Positions 16,121 through 24,992 of a stretch of DNA of 64,000 nucleotides are shown here, piece by piece. A program made the translations under genes and the position numbers. This DNA is from Lachnoclostridium sp. Lineage in GTDB: Bacteria > Bacillota > Clostridia > Lachnospirales > Lachnospiraceae. Position 1 is the first letter of the stretch. Every line of letters begins with the position of its first letter. Location of the stretch: positions 207,189 through 271,188 of the forward strand of contig JAMPEB010000003.1 of the NCBI GenBank assembly GCA_023665475.1. The letters are read 5' to 3'. The notes under the pieces are model-generated. The model was not told the origin of the DNA and made no database searches. It worked only from the letters and a program-made list of their open reading frames with translations.

Positions 16121-19069
16121 CTACAATTCGTTGGAAATACCCGCATCGGGTGTGTCCGCCGTACCGGTAATAATTTCTTCTTCCTCTGCCAGCCCGTAAT
16201 GATACATAATAATATCCCTCGTCATCTGTGCCGCATAATCGGATGAATATCCGAAAGGAATGCGGGAGGCTATTGCGATTTCCGGATCTTCATAAGGCGC
16301 ATAACACACAAACAGCGCATGGCTGGGTCTGGATTTGGTCTGCTCCGCGGTACCTGTCTTACCCGCTACATTCACTGCCAGCCCGTCAAAATAAGTTTTG
16401 TTTTCTACCACCTGCCGCATACCTGTATGGAACGCTTTCCAATATTCCTGCGGAATATCAACGGTATTTCTTACCTCTGCATCATATTCCCTTATTACAT
16501 TTCCATCCGCATCCGCAACATGGTCCAATAATGTCAGATTATAACAAGTGCCGCTGTTGGCAATCGTGGTGACATATCTGGCAAGAGCAACCGTAGTATA
16601 ACTGTTGCTGCCCTGTCCGATAGCGGAAGGCACCGGATTTTCATTGGACACGCTGGGCATCGCTTCCGTGATCTCCACTCCCGATTTTTCCGTGAGCCCA
16701 TACCAATCCGCATATTGATACAAAGTATTAAGACCCGCTGTCTCATCATAACTTCCCGATCTGGTGGACAGCCTGTAGCCCACCTCGTAGAAGAAATAGT
16801 TGCATGAATCACGGATTGCCGTGCTCATTATTTCATTGCCATGTCCGGAACGCAGCCAGCATCTGGGAGAAGGATTGGTAATCGCCGTGAAAGTACCCGT
16901 GCAGTCCACCCTTTCGTTTAAAGTGATGATACCTTCCATAAGTCCCGCCGTGGCAGTTACAATTTTAAAGGTGGAACCCGGAGCTGCCTTGGACTGCGTT
17001 GCATAATTGTACAGTGGGTTGGACTTGTCGGAATTCAGCTTCTCGAAATATTCCGCGTCCACGGAGTTTGCCATTTTGTTATTGTCATACCCCGGATAGG
17101 ACACCATTGCCAGCACATCCCCCGTTTTCACATCAACTATAACCACCGAGGCATTGCAGGGGTCAAGGGCAAGCTGCGCCGGAGTAATATCCAGATTATC
17201 GATGCGGTTTTTCATAAATGTGTAAGCGTTCATCCGTCCGTTTCGCAAGGCTTCTTCCTCGCTTTCTTCCACATCCACCACATTCTGTTCACACAAAAGC
17301 ATACAAATCTGTCTTCCGTTTATTACATCATTCAACAACATATATTTATAAAAACGCTTCTGGAATTCTACATTTTTATCAATTAACTGAATCATGATTT
17401 CCGTCAGTTGATTATAGATTTCCTCCGAATCGGAATATTTGTTCTTCGTATCTAACTTACTCACATCAATCCAATTCTGGGCAATACAATATCTCAAATA
17501 CTCATTCAGGCTTATAACTTCATCTACCGCCCATGCTTTCTGTGTCGCGTCCTCGTTGTCAATGGCAGACGACATGAGAATACCCTGCCCTTTCAAAAGC
17601 GCCACAAGATTACTCTGATAAATCTGATACTCTTCGGACAGCTTATTATAAGGAGTTTTTTTCTCCTTCAACTCAACCATTAAGGTATCATACACCTGCT
17701 GCTTGTAGGCAAGATGCTTTTCATAAACCGCTTTCTCCGTCTCCTGTGCATCCTCCGCCGCAAAATGTTTCATATCCACAATATTGTTATTGATGACCGC
17801 AAAATAAAGATCATAAATCGGTATTTTGATATCAGAACTGCTGGCATTAGGTCCCGCCTTATATTCCTTGGTATTGATTATCTTGTCCGACACCAGTCCC
17901 GCAAGCCTTTGCTCCACAATATTATAAGCCGCCATGGTCAGATTTTTATCAATGGTCAGATACACATCCTGTCCCGACTGCGCTTCCGTCCTCTCCAAAA
18001 CCGTCATTACCTTACCGGTTACATCCACGCTTACCTTCTCATTTCCTTTTGCGCCCTGCAGCGTGGTCTCCATATATGCCTCAATGCCGCTTTTTCCTAC
18101 GACATCATTGATATTATAAGAATCCGGTTTGCCGCCCTCTGCCGCTTTCTTTTCATTTAGCTGGGTCAGTTCATCCGAAGAAATCTTTCCGGTATATCCC
18201 AAAATATGGGCAAAATATTTGCTATCCACATAACGGCGCACCGTATCTTCCACAATGGTCACTCCCGGAAGTTCATCCATATTTTCCATAATGACAGCCA
18301 CCGTTTTTTCATTCACATCCGTCGCCACCGTAGTTCCTATGTACTTGCGGTAAGAAGTCAGGTTCATATTATAACGGATGGTAACCATTTTCAGCCACTC
18401 TTCTTTGGTATAACCTTTTCCGGGTATGAAATCGCTCTTATCATCACCCTCTATCTCATAGTCGCCGATGGCGAAACGAATGCCCTTTCCGGAAACTCTG
18501 CTTAAATATTCCATGATTTCCGCAGCAGTGGACGCTCTCTGCTCCTCCGTAAGCTTGTCTACCGTAGCCAGCCCGTAAACATCCGCCAGAAACCTGAGGC
18601 GGCTGGTTCCGTCCACCGTATAGACAAAGTCTCCGTTCTCGTTCAAAACAATCTTAAAATCCGTTACTATTTTGTCGCCGTTTTGTTCAATCATGCCAAT
18701 CAGCTTATAGATTGTCTCATTCTGTTCTTTATTTTTCTGTTTTGCGGACTCAGACTCATTTACATCTTCTATTTTTACGGAATACGCCAATTCATTATAG
18801 GCGAGCACATTTCCGTTTCTGTCGAAAATATTGCCCCTGGTACTGGTGATATCCCTTGTCTTTTCTGTCAGCAAAATGAAATCATCCATATATTTCTCGC
18901 CATACACAATCTGCAGCTTAAAACAGCGGTATAAGAGGATTCCACACAGCCCGAAGCAGATTAATGTCATCACCGTAAGTCTGCTGGTTATCACACTGAT
19001 AATATGATCTTTCAGTTCGTCAAACAAATTTCTGCTCACTCCTTCGCTCTCTGATTTCCAGCTTCTCAT
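16121..19069 (-). CDS. mrdA: Penicillin-binding protein 2 (elongasome transpeptidase)
   Basis: Up to 982 residues. One membrane helix (about 28-50), a dimerisation/pedestal domain, then the transpeptidase with STFK (Ser699), SCN and KTGTAEQ. It crosslinks glycan made by RodA. Between about residues 395 and 650, after TIDKNLTMAAYNIVEQ and before NASVVIVDVKTGDVLAMVS, there is an insertion of roughly 240 mostly helical residues, making it much larger than typical 600-700-residue PBP2. The ATG at 19069 overlaps mreD by 50 nt; a TTG at 19027, behind AAGGAG, is a plausible alternative start. Confidence 0.92.
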   Translation of the reverse strand: MRSWKSESEGVSRNLFDELKDHIISVITSRLTVMTLICFGLCGILLYRCFKLQIVYGEKYMDDFILLTEKTRDITSTRGNIFDRNGNVLAYNELAYSVKIEDVNESESAKQKNKEQNETIYKLIGMIEQNGDKIVTDFKIVLNENGDFVYTVDGTSRLRFLADVYGLATVDKLTEEQRASTAAEIMEYLSRVSGKGIRFAIGDYEIEGDDKSDFIPGKGYTKEEWLKMVTIRYNMNLTSYRKYIGTTVATDVNEKTVAVIMENMDELPGVTIVEDTVRRYVDSKYFAHILGYTGKISSDELTQLNEKKAAEGGKPDSYNINDVVGKSGIEAYMETTLQGAKGNEKVSVDVTGKVMTVLERTEAQSGQDVYLTIDKNLTMAAYNIVEQRLAGLVSDKIINTKEYKAGPNASSSDIKIPIYDLYFAVINNNIVDMKHFAAEDAQETEKAVYEKHLAYKQQVYDTLMVELKEKKTPYNKLSEEYQIYQSNLVALLKGQGILMSSAIDNEDATQKAWAVDEVISLNEYLRYCIAQNWIDVSKLDTKNKYSDSEEIYNQLTEIMIQLIDKNVEFQKRFYKYMLLNDVINGRQICMLLCEQNVVDVEESEEEALRNGRMNAYTFMKNRIDNLDITPAQLALDPCNASVVIVDVKTGDVLAMVSYPGYDNNKMANSVDAEYFEKLNSDKSNPLYNYATQSKAAPGSTFKIVTATAGLMEGIITLNERVDCTGTFTAITNPSPRCWLRSGHGNEIMSTAIRDSCNYFFYEVGYRLSTRSGSYDETAGLNTLYQYADWYGLTEKSGVEITEAMPSVSNENPVPSAIGQGSNSYTTVALARYVTTIANSGTCYNLTLLDHVADADGNVIREYDAEVRNTVDIPQEYWKAFHTGMRQVVENKTYFDGLAVNVAGKTGTAEQTKSRPSHALFVCYAPYEDPEIAIASRIPFGYSSDYAAQMTRDIIMYHYGLAEEEEIITGTADTPDAGISNEL

Positions 19070-19538
19070 TCACCTTCAATATAAGGGGATAGAGAAACAG
19101 CGTGATTACAATGGTATACAGCGCTTCCGGCAGGATAACGCTGGTAAAATAGTAGGAAAATTGGAATTTCCCTTGAAACATAAACATAAAGATATAACAA
19201 ATTACCCCATAGGACAAATCGCTGGTGATAATTAATGCCAGCGGCAGCTTGATATCCTGAGGGTAGAAAATATGACAGAATTTACCGTTAATATAGCCGA
19301 TATACATTAAAACAAGGGCATAAAATCCCAGAAGCCCCCCAAAAAGCACATCATTTAACAGCCCACAGACAAAACCGATGATAAGCCCTTCTTTTTCTCC
19401 CCTCATGAAGCCGAAAGAAGATGTCAGTATTATCATCAGGTTGGGGATGATGCCCGTATAGGCAATATTGCCGAATACACTGCACTGCAGCACAAAACAC
19501 ACCAAAATAAATATGGCTGTCACGATTTTTCTACACAT
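19020..19538 (-). CDS. mreD: Rod shape-determining protein MreD
   Basis: 172 residues with five or six membrane helices and the short acidic/Gly loop pattern of MreD (GFMRGEKEGLIIGFVCGLLNDVLFGG...GFYAL). Connects MreC to the wall-synthesis complex. Its ATG overlaps the mreC stop (TAATG), so translation is coupled. Confidence 0.9.
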   Translation of the reverse strand: MCRKIVTAIFILVCFVLQCSVFGNIAYTGIIPNLMIILTSSFGFMRGEKEGLIIGFVCGLLNDVLFGGLLGFYALVLMYIGYINGKFCHIFYPQDIKLPLALIITSDLSYGVICYIFMFMFQGKFQFSYYFTSVILPEALYTIVITLFLYPLILKVNEKLEIRERRSEQKFV

Positions 19539-20413
19539 TACTCGTTATCCTCTATCTGCTGCTTTAAATCCGTAATGACCAGCACTTCGCTCAAATGTTC
19601 AAAATCCACCGCCGGAGTCAGATATCCGGATTTGGTCAGATTATTGCCATCCCGGTTAATGGTATGTAAATACCCGATTAAAATATTAGGCACATACTTA
19701 TCACTGATATCCGAAGTGACAATTTTATCTCCTTCAACCGTCTGATCCTTGCTGTCCACCAGCTTACTGAAGGATATGACGCCCTCCGTCATAAGCTTTA
19801 AATCCCCGGAAACAATCAGCTTATCCTCAGTGGCAATGGTCATGGCGCTGACATTACTGTTGTCGGAAATAATGGAGGTAACTCTTGCCCAATTAGGTCC
19901 GACCGCGGTAATAATACCCACAAGACCGCCTCCCGCTATCACATTCATATTCACTGCCAGACCATCCTGTTCTCCCTTGTCAATCGTAAAGGTAGAATAC
20001 CAGTTACCGGAGCCCTTGCTGATGATTCTGGCTCCCACCTTCTGATACTCCCCATACTGCTCGCTAAGCTCCACAAGCTCCCGCAGCTTGTTTAATTCAT
20101 ATTTGTCCTGCTGAAGTCTTGTATTTTCTTCCGTAAGCTCTGCAATCTGCTGCTTCAAACTGGCATTTTCATCCAAAAGAGAACGAATCTGCACCAGCTC
20201 TTCCGAACGGCTGGACAGCCAGCTTCCTATTCTGGCGATTCCCTGTTCAAAAGGCACTATCACATAGCCCACTACCGTATTCAAGGGCTTATTAAACGCA
20301 TCCGTCCCGAATGTTATCAGCATTAAGAGCGTGCATATAAATGTTAAAATAAAAAGGAGATATTTACTCGGCAGAGTAAACTTCTCCCCTTTTCGTTTTA
20401 TGATTGGGCTCAT
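19538..20413 (-). CDS. mreC: Rod shape-determining protein MreC
   Basis: 291 residues. A short cytoplasmic tail, one membrane helix (about 17-40), a coiled coil (about 65-115, LLDENASLKQQIAELTEEN), then a double beta-barrel domain with GARIISKGSGNWYSTFTIDKG and VNMNVI..GGLVG, both typical of MreC. It forms the extracellular scaffold of the elongasome. AGGG precedes the ATG by 8 nt and the first four bases overlap mreB. Confidence 0.95.
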   Translation of the reverse strand: MSPIIKRKGEKFTLPSKYLLFILTFICTLLMLITFGTDAFNKPLNTVVGYVIVPFEQGIARIGSWLSSRSEELVQIRSLLDENASLKQQIAELTEENTRLQQDKYELNKLRELVELSEQYGEYQKVGARIISKGSGNWYSTFTIDKGEQDGLAVNMNVIAGGGLVGIITAVGPNWARVTSIISDNSNVSAMTIATEDKLIVSGDLKLMTEGVISFSKLVDSKDQTVEGDKIVTSDISDKYVPNILIGYLHTINRDGNNLTKSGYLTPAVDFEHLSEVLVITDLKQQIEDNE

Positions 20414-21420
20414 TTACTCATCCCTTCGATTGAATAAGTCAGCGACTTATAGTTGTCGTCTTTGATAATTTTTGAAAGTCCCGCCGCAACGCTTGTGAGG
20501 GGATTTTCCGCAACATTTACGGTAAGCCCCGTTCCCGCGGCCAGCCGCTCCGACAAGTGATTTACCTGAGAAGCTCCTCCCGTCAGATAAATGCCGTGAC
20601 GGTAGATATCCGCCGCCAGTTCCGGAGGCGTACGCTCCAGAATGACCTTTACATTGTCAATAATGGTATTGAAATGTTCCTCAAGAGCTTCGTCTACCAG
20701 CTTTGTAGGAATCTCCCTCTCCACCGGAAGCCCTGTCACAATATCCCTTCCGTAAACAACGGCGCCTTTTCCTTCCCCTGCTAACTCCTTTAAGGAAATC
20801 TTCACCGCCTCCGCTGTCTTACCGCCGATAATCAGACTGTATTCCTTGCGGATAGCAGATTTGATTGCCTCGTCAAACCGAAGCCCTCCCGCCTTGATTA
20901 ACCGGCTTAATACAATGCCTCCCAATGATAAAATAGAAATCTCCGTGGTCTCATATCCCACATTCACCACCAGAACGCCTTGGGAATTTTTCACATCAAT
21001 ATCAAGACCTAAACCGTCCGCCACGGCTTTTTCCACTACCATAATCTTTTTTGCCTTGACATTGGCATCCTTCAGTAAATCATAAAATGCTCTCTTCTCT
21101 ACATCCGTTACATCAGTGGGCACCGCAATCAGAAAGTCTGCAGGCTTGATATTGCCCTTCTGCATATCCGTAATAAAATATTTTATCAGGGTCTCCATAT
21201 TGCGGATATCCGCAATCACGCCGTTGGAAAGCGGATAGGAAATGTGGATGTTGCCGGGAGCCTTTTCATACATCTCGTATGCGGAATCCCCATAAGCAAA
21301 AAGCGTGTTCTTATTCTCAATGGCAATCATATTTTTTTCCGCCATGATATTATCATCGTTTCTGCTGTAGATTTTGATATTGTTGGTGCCTAAATCGATA
21401 CCGAATGCATTGTTAGCCAA
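20410..21420 (-). CDS. mreB: MreB-like actin homologue with altered nucleotide site
   Basis: 336 residues with a TTG start behind AGGGG (8 nt). Phosphate-1 motif GIDLGTNNIKIY is present. At the phosphate-2 site, however, where MreB normally reads DIGGGTTE, this protein has NVGYETTE, which changes the Asp and two glycines. The adenosine-binding GIYLTGGASQ is normal. MreB organises the wall-elongation machinery along the membrane. First gene of mreBCD; overlaps radC by 8 nt. The altered site may lower ATPase activity; this is inference from sequence only. Confidence 0.88.
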   Translation of the reverse strand: MANNAFGIDLGTNNIKIYSRNDDNIMAEKNMIAIENKNTLFAYGDSAYEMYEKAPGNIHISYPLSNGVIADIRNMETLIKYFITDMQKGNIKPADFLIAVPTDVTDVEKRAFYDLLKDANVKAKKIMVVEKAVADGLGLDIDVKNSQGVLVVNVGYETTEISILSLGGIVLSRLIKAGGLRFDEAIKSAIRKEYSLIIGGKTAEAVKISLKELAGEGKGAVVYGRDIVTGLPVEREIPTKLVDEALEEHFNTIIDNVKVILERTPPELAADIYRHGIYLTGGASQVNHLSERLAAGTGLTVNVAENPLTSVAAGLSKIIKDDNYKSLTYSIEGMSK

Positions 21421-22105
21421 AACAACTGCCCCTTTCTTCTTTAAAACTAGTATACCTGTTATCCCCGATAATAATATGATCCAACAGGGGAATATCCATT
21501 TTTTCTCCCAGCTCCTTAAGGTTTCTCGTCAACTCCCTGTCCGCACGGGAAGGAGCCGGATCTCCGCTGGGATGATTATGCACAAGAATAATGTTTACCG
21601 CGCGGCATTTCAGCGCTTCCATAAAGATTTCCCTGGGAGAAATCAAGGACATCTTCACGCTTCCGTCGGAAAGCTTCTTTTCCGCAATCATCTGCCCTTT
21701 TCCGTCCAGACAGACCAAAATTACACATTCCGTCTCCCTGTGCCTGAGCTTTTCCATAAAGTATTCCGCCACCGTGGAAGAACAGGTAAACCGTAATCCT
21801 TCTTTTGCCGTGGTCCGGCTGATGCGCATGGATAACTCCGTGAGGCTTTTTAATTTCACCGCCTTCACCATGCCGATTCCCTTAATCTGCATCAGTTCTT
21901 CCAAAGTCACATCATAAAGTCCCAAAAGTCCCTCTCTGGGATGCTTTGCCAGAGAAAGCACCTGCCCCGCAAGCTCTAAGGCACTCTTATCCTTGGTGCC
22001 CGTCCGCAAAATAATGGCAAGCAACTCTCTGTCTGTCAGATTCTCCGCGCCGAAACGAAGGAATCTCTCATAGGGCATATCGAAGCCCTGCTTAGTATTT
22101 CCCAT
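21413..22105 (-). CDS. radC: RadC family JAB/MPN-domain protein
   Basis: 230 residues: an N-terminal helix-hairpin-helix region (LTDRELLAIILRTGT, LMQIKGIGMVKA) and a C-terminal JAB1/MPN metalloprotease-like domain with the HNHPSGDPAPS zinc motif. Despite its name, no DNA repair role is proven. GGAGG is only 3 nt before the ATG. radC upstream of mreBCD is the usual Firmicutes order. Confidence 0.94.
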   Translation of the reverse strand: MGNTKQGFDMPYERFLRFGAENLTDRELLAIILRTGTKDKSALELAGQVLSLAKHPREGLLGLYDVTLEELMQIKGIGMVKAVKLKSLTELSMRISRTTAKEGLRFTCSSTVAEYFMEKLRHRETECVILVCLDGKGQMIAEKKLSDGSVKMSLISPREIFMEALKCRAVNIILVHNHPSGDPAPSRADRELTRNLKELGEKMDIPLLDHIIIGDNRYTSFKEERGSCFG

Positions 22106-22146
22106 ACGCCTCCTTTACCTTCTCCGACGCATGAGTGAAAGAAGCT

Positions 22147-22386
22147 TTAACGAATGAAACGATACACTACAAAAGAAATAATCACTCCTATGACACTGGC
22201 TATGGTAATATTAAATTTCAATCCGAATGTCAGAATGATAAAGCCCAGATTCAGCTCCACAGGGTTGTTCAATCCGAAGACCTGTCCATAATTTAAAAAA
22301 GTACCGTCAAAATATGTGCCGATAAAACCGCCAATCACAAATCCTATCAGCACTAGGAGCACCAGAACCCAATTCACTCTTTTCAA
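22147..22386 (-). CDS. Small DUF4321-like membrane protein
   Basis: 79 residues, TTG start with GAGG 7 nt upstream. Two membrane helices (about 5-27 and 46-75) separated by a Gly/Asn-rich loop. The GGFIGTYFDGTF segment and its position just upstream of radC-mreB match DUF4321 proteins of Clostridia. Function unknown; a link to the elongasome is only inferred from location. The family call is from memory of the pattern. Confidence 0.65.
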   Translation of the reverse strand: MKRVNWVLVLLVLIGFVIGGFIGTYFDGTFLNYGQVFGLNNPVELNLGFIILTFGLKFNITIASVIGVIISFVVYRFIR

Positions 22387-22423
22387 GGTTATTCCTCACC
22401 TTTCTTTTGCAAAACTGCCGTCC

Positions 22424-22462
22424 GAATCGGCCTGCCTAAACCGGCATGCCCGCAGCCGATTC
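22424..22462 (-). promoter_or_regulatory. Hairpin leader of DUF4321-like gene
   Basis: The roughly 150-nt gap upstream of the TTG start contains an 8-bp perfect stem GAATCGGC/GCCGATTC with a GC-rich inner arm (GGCATGCC). It would lie in the transcript leader; no consensus promoter could be placed with confidence. Confidence 0.4.
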
Positions 22463-22538
22463 TTTCATACGCCCTTTTATACTACCACAAAATCTGCCTG
22501 CTGTATACAAATTTCAAAGATTTTATTTTGTGTTTTTT

Positions 22539-23849
22539 CTACATTTTTCCAGAAACAATAGCTTCTTTCGCCACAATCCCCGCATCAAGAAGAGCCTGCA
22601 AAGACTTTAAAATACCGAACTTCGCGTGCTGCCATGTAAGTCCCCCCTGAAAATAAACCGCATAGGGGGGCTTGATGGGACCGTCTGCGGAAAGCTCAAT
22701 GGAAGAACCCGACACAAAGGCGCCTGCTGCCATAATCACCTTCGCATCATACCCCGGCATATCCCACGGTTCGGGACTGACATGACTGTCCACGGGGGCT
22801 GCCGCCTGAATCCCCCGACAAAATGCGATGACGCCCTCCGGCTTTCCGAAAGTGACCGCCTGAATAATGTCATGCCTGCTTTCCGAGCCGTCCGGCACTA
22901 CCGCAAATCCCAGCTTTTCATATATATTTGCCGCAAAGATTGCCCCCTTTAAGGCTCCTGCCGTCACCGTGGGCGCTAAGAAAAATCCCTGATAAAAAGA
23001 GGGCAGAAGACTTAAGGAAGCCCCTACTTCCTTGCCAAGCCCCGGAGAGGTAAGACGGTATGCCGCATTTTCCACACACTCCTTTTTCCCTGCGATGTAA
23101 CCGCCCACAGGCGCAAGACCGCCGCCGGGATTTTTGATAAGGGAGCCCACTACCATATCCGCCCCCACATCGGAAGGCTCTTTCGTTTCTACAAATTCTC
23201 CGTAACAATTATCCACCATGCAGATTACATCGGGCTTAATGTCTTTGATAAAAGCAATCAGCTCTCCTATGCGTTCCACGGACAAAGTCGGTCTTGTCTG
23301 ATAACCCTTTGACCTCTGTATGGTCACAAGACGGGTTTTATCACTGACTGCCTTTTTGATATTCTCATAGTCAAAGCTTCCGTCTGCTAATAAATCAACC
23401 TGTTTATAGGTTACGCCGTATTCCGCAAGGGAACCCTTGGAGGGGCGGATTCCGATAACCTCTTCCAATGTGTCATAGGGCTTTCCCACAGGGGAAAGCA
23501 GCTCGTCGCCGGGGCGTAAATTACTCATCAGCGCTAATGCCAGCGCATGGGTTCCGCAGGTAATCTGGGGGCGCACCAAGGCATCCTCTGTGTGGAATAC
23601 CCCCGCATAAACCGCCTCCAAGGTATCCCTTCCCAAATCGTTATACCCATATCCTGTAGTCCCCAAAAGACACGCTTCGCTGACCTTTGCATCCTGCATT
23701 GCCTTTAACACTTTTAGCTGATTGTACTCTGCCGTTTTGTCAATTTTTTCAAAACGCTGTTTTAGTTTTTCTAAAATATCATCCCCATATCCGTACACCT
23801 CGTGGGATATCCCCATTAAGTGATATAGCTCTTTTGTCTGATTTTCCAT
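22539..23849 (-). CDS. PLP enzyme, methionine gamma-lyase/aluminium-resistance family
   Basis: 436 residues from the ATG at 23849 (GGAG 6 nt upstream). The frame extends further upstream only through a repeat element. A fold-type I PLP enzyme: CGTHALALAL near residue 90, the aspartate in MVDNCYGEF, and the Schiff-base lysine in GSLIKNPGGGLAP. This group (YnbB-like) is annotated as aluminium resistance or methionine gamma-lyase family, and commonly follows miaA in Clostridia. The real substrate is unproven. Confidence 0.88.
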   Translation of the reverse strand: MENQTKELYHLMGISHEVYGYGDDILEKLKQRFEKIDKTAEYNQLKVLKAMQDAKVSEACLLGTTGYGYNDLGRDTLEAVYAGVFHTEDALVRPQITCGTHALALALMSNLRPGDELLSPVGKPYDTLEEVIGIRPSKGSLAEYGVTYKQVDLLADGSFDYENIKKAVSDKTRLVTIQRSKGYQTRPTLSVERIGELIAFIKDIKPDVICMVDNCYGEFVETKEPSDVGADMVVGSLIKNPGGGLAPVGGYIAGKKECVENAAYRLTSPGLGKEVGASLSLLPSFYQGFFLAPTVTAGALKGAIFAANIYEKLGFAVVPDGSESRHDIIQAVTFGKPEGVIAFCRGIQAAAPVDSHVSPEPWDMPGYDAKVIMAAGAFVSGSSIELSADGPIKPPYAVYFQGGLTWQHAKFGILKSLQALLDAGIVAKEAIVSGKM

Positions 23850-23888
23850 ATGATTCTCCGTTTCTGTGCATGGATTGTAAAATTTCAC

Positions 23889-23968
23889 CTTTCGTAAACC
23901 GAGTTGTGCACATTGTGTATGTTTTGCACGAACGACACTCTGCCAAAAACCAGAGTTTCGCAATCATC
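23889..23968. repeat. Palindromic element, family I, short copy
   Basis: About 80 bp between miaA and the PLP enzyme. It shares CGTAAACCGAGTTGTGCA, ACGAACGACACTCTGC and the terminal GAGTTTCGCAATCA with larger copies at 27041-27203 and 61417-61646, but the left terminal repeat is missing. The right end reaches almost to the miaA stop. Confidence 0.7.
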
Positions 23969-23971
23969 TGC

Positions 23972-24937
23972 TTAAATCCCTGCAGCCCGCAGCTTTCCCA
24001 TCATAAATTCCAGCATCCTGCCTTCATCATATCCAAATTTATCCTTTTCCATCCAGATAACATCCCTCTCCCTGCGAAACCATGTAAGCTGCCTTTTGGC
24101 AAAATGCCTTGTGTCCCGCTTTATCAGATACACGGCTTCCTCAAGGGTAATGTCTTCATCCAGATAATCCAGAATTTCTTTGTATCCCAATCCCTGCATG
24201 GAGGACATTCCCCTCTTAACGCCCATTTCCTTTAGCTTACGAACCTCATCCACAAGCCCGAGGCGCATCATTTCATCCACCCTTTTGTCAATACGCTCAT
24301 ACAGCCGCTCCCTCGTATCATTCAGCACAAAATAGCAGGAGTTGTATGCGCTCTCCTTTTGCCTCTCCCTCTCGTTATGCTCGGAAATCCGCTGCCCCGT
24401 CAGATGATAATACTCTAATGCCCGGATTGTCCTCTTAATGTTATTGACATGAATCGTCTCGGCGGAAGCCTCATCCGCCTGTTCTAACATCTCATGTAAA
24501 AATGCGGCGCCCTTTTCTTTTGCCAGATTCTCAAGCTGCATACGATAGGTAACATCCCCCTCGGAAATTTCCTGTGAATCCTCCGCAAAATCTACCTGTT
24601 TGAGCAGCGCCTGAATATAAAATCCCGTACCGCCCGTCAGGATAGGAATATGCCCTCTCCCATAAATACCCGGCAGACATTCCCCGCATTTTTTCTGAAA
24701 GGTCACCACATTAAAATCCTCCCACGGTTCCAGCACATCAATGAGATGGTGGGGGATTCCCTGCATTTCCTGTGGGGTAATTTTGGCGGAGCCGATGTCC
24801 ATATGTTTATACACCTGCATGGAATCAGCCGATAAAATTTCCCCGTCCACGGCTTTCGCCAGCGCAATCGACAGCTTTGTTTTCCCCACAGCGGTAGGTC
24901 CCGTTAAAACAATCATGGGCTTTTTTGCTGTTTCCAT
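23972..24937 (-). CDS. miaA: tRNA dimethylallyltransferase
   Basis: 321 residues from the ATG at 24937, the start that fits other MiaA proteins; earlier in-frame starts overlap mutL. P-loop GPTAVGKT, then DSMQVYKHMDIG, GTGFYIQALL, and the C-terminal RRERDVIW motif. Adds a dimethylallyl group to A37 of tRNAs reading UNN codons; MiaB (37376-38836) then methylthiolates the product. Part of a mutS-mutL-miaA operon. Confidence 0.95.
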   Translation of the reverse strand: METAKKPMIVLTGPTAVGKTKLSIALAKAVDGEILSADSMQVYKHMDIGSAKITPQEMQGIPHHLIDVLEPWEDFNVVTFQKKCGECLPGIYGRGHIPILTGGTGFYIQALLKQVDFAEDSQEISEGDVTYRMQLENLAKEKGAAFLHEMLEQADEASAETIHVNNIKRTIRALEYYHLTGQRISEHNERERQKESAYNSCYFVLNDTRERLYERIDKRVDEMMRLGLVDEVRKLKEMGVKRGMSSMQGLGYKEILDYLDEDITLEEAVYLIKRDTRHFAKRQLTWFRRERDVIWMEKDKFGYDEGRMLEFMMGKLRAAGI

Positions 24938-24992
24938 AATCATCATGCCTTTCCATAACCTACAAATTCTTGCTGCAACCTCCATTCCTCCT

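Noticed and set aside
23850..23963. N-terminal extension of the PLP enzyme
   Set aside because: The extra 38 codons lie mostly in a family I repeat, and the ATG at 23849 has a proper GGAG site and family-like start.
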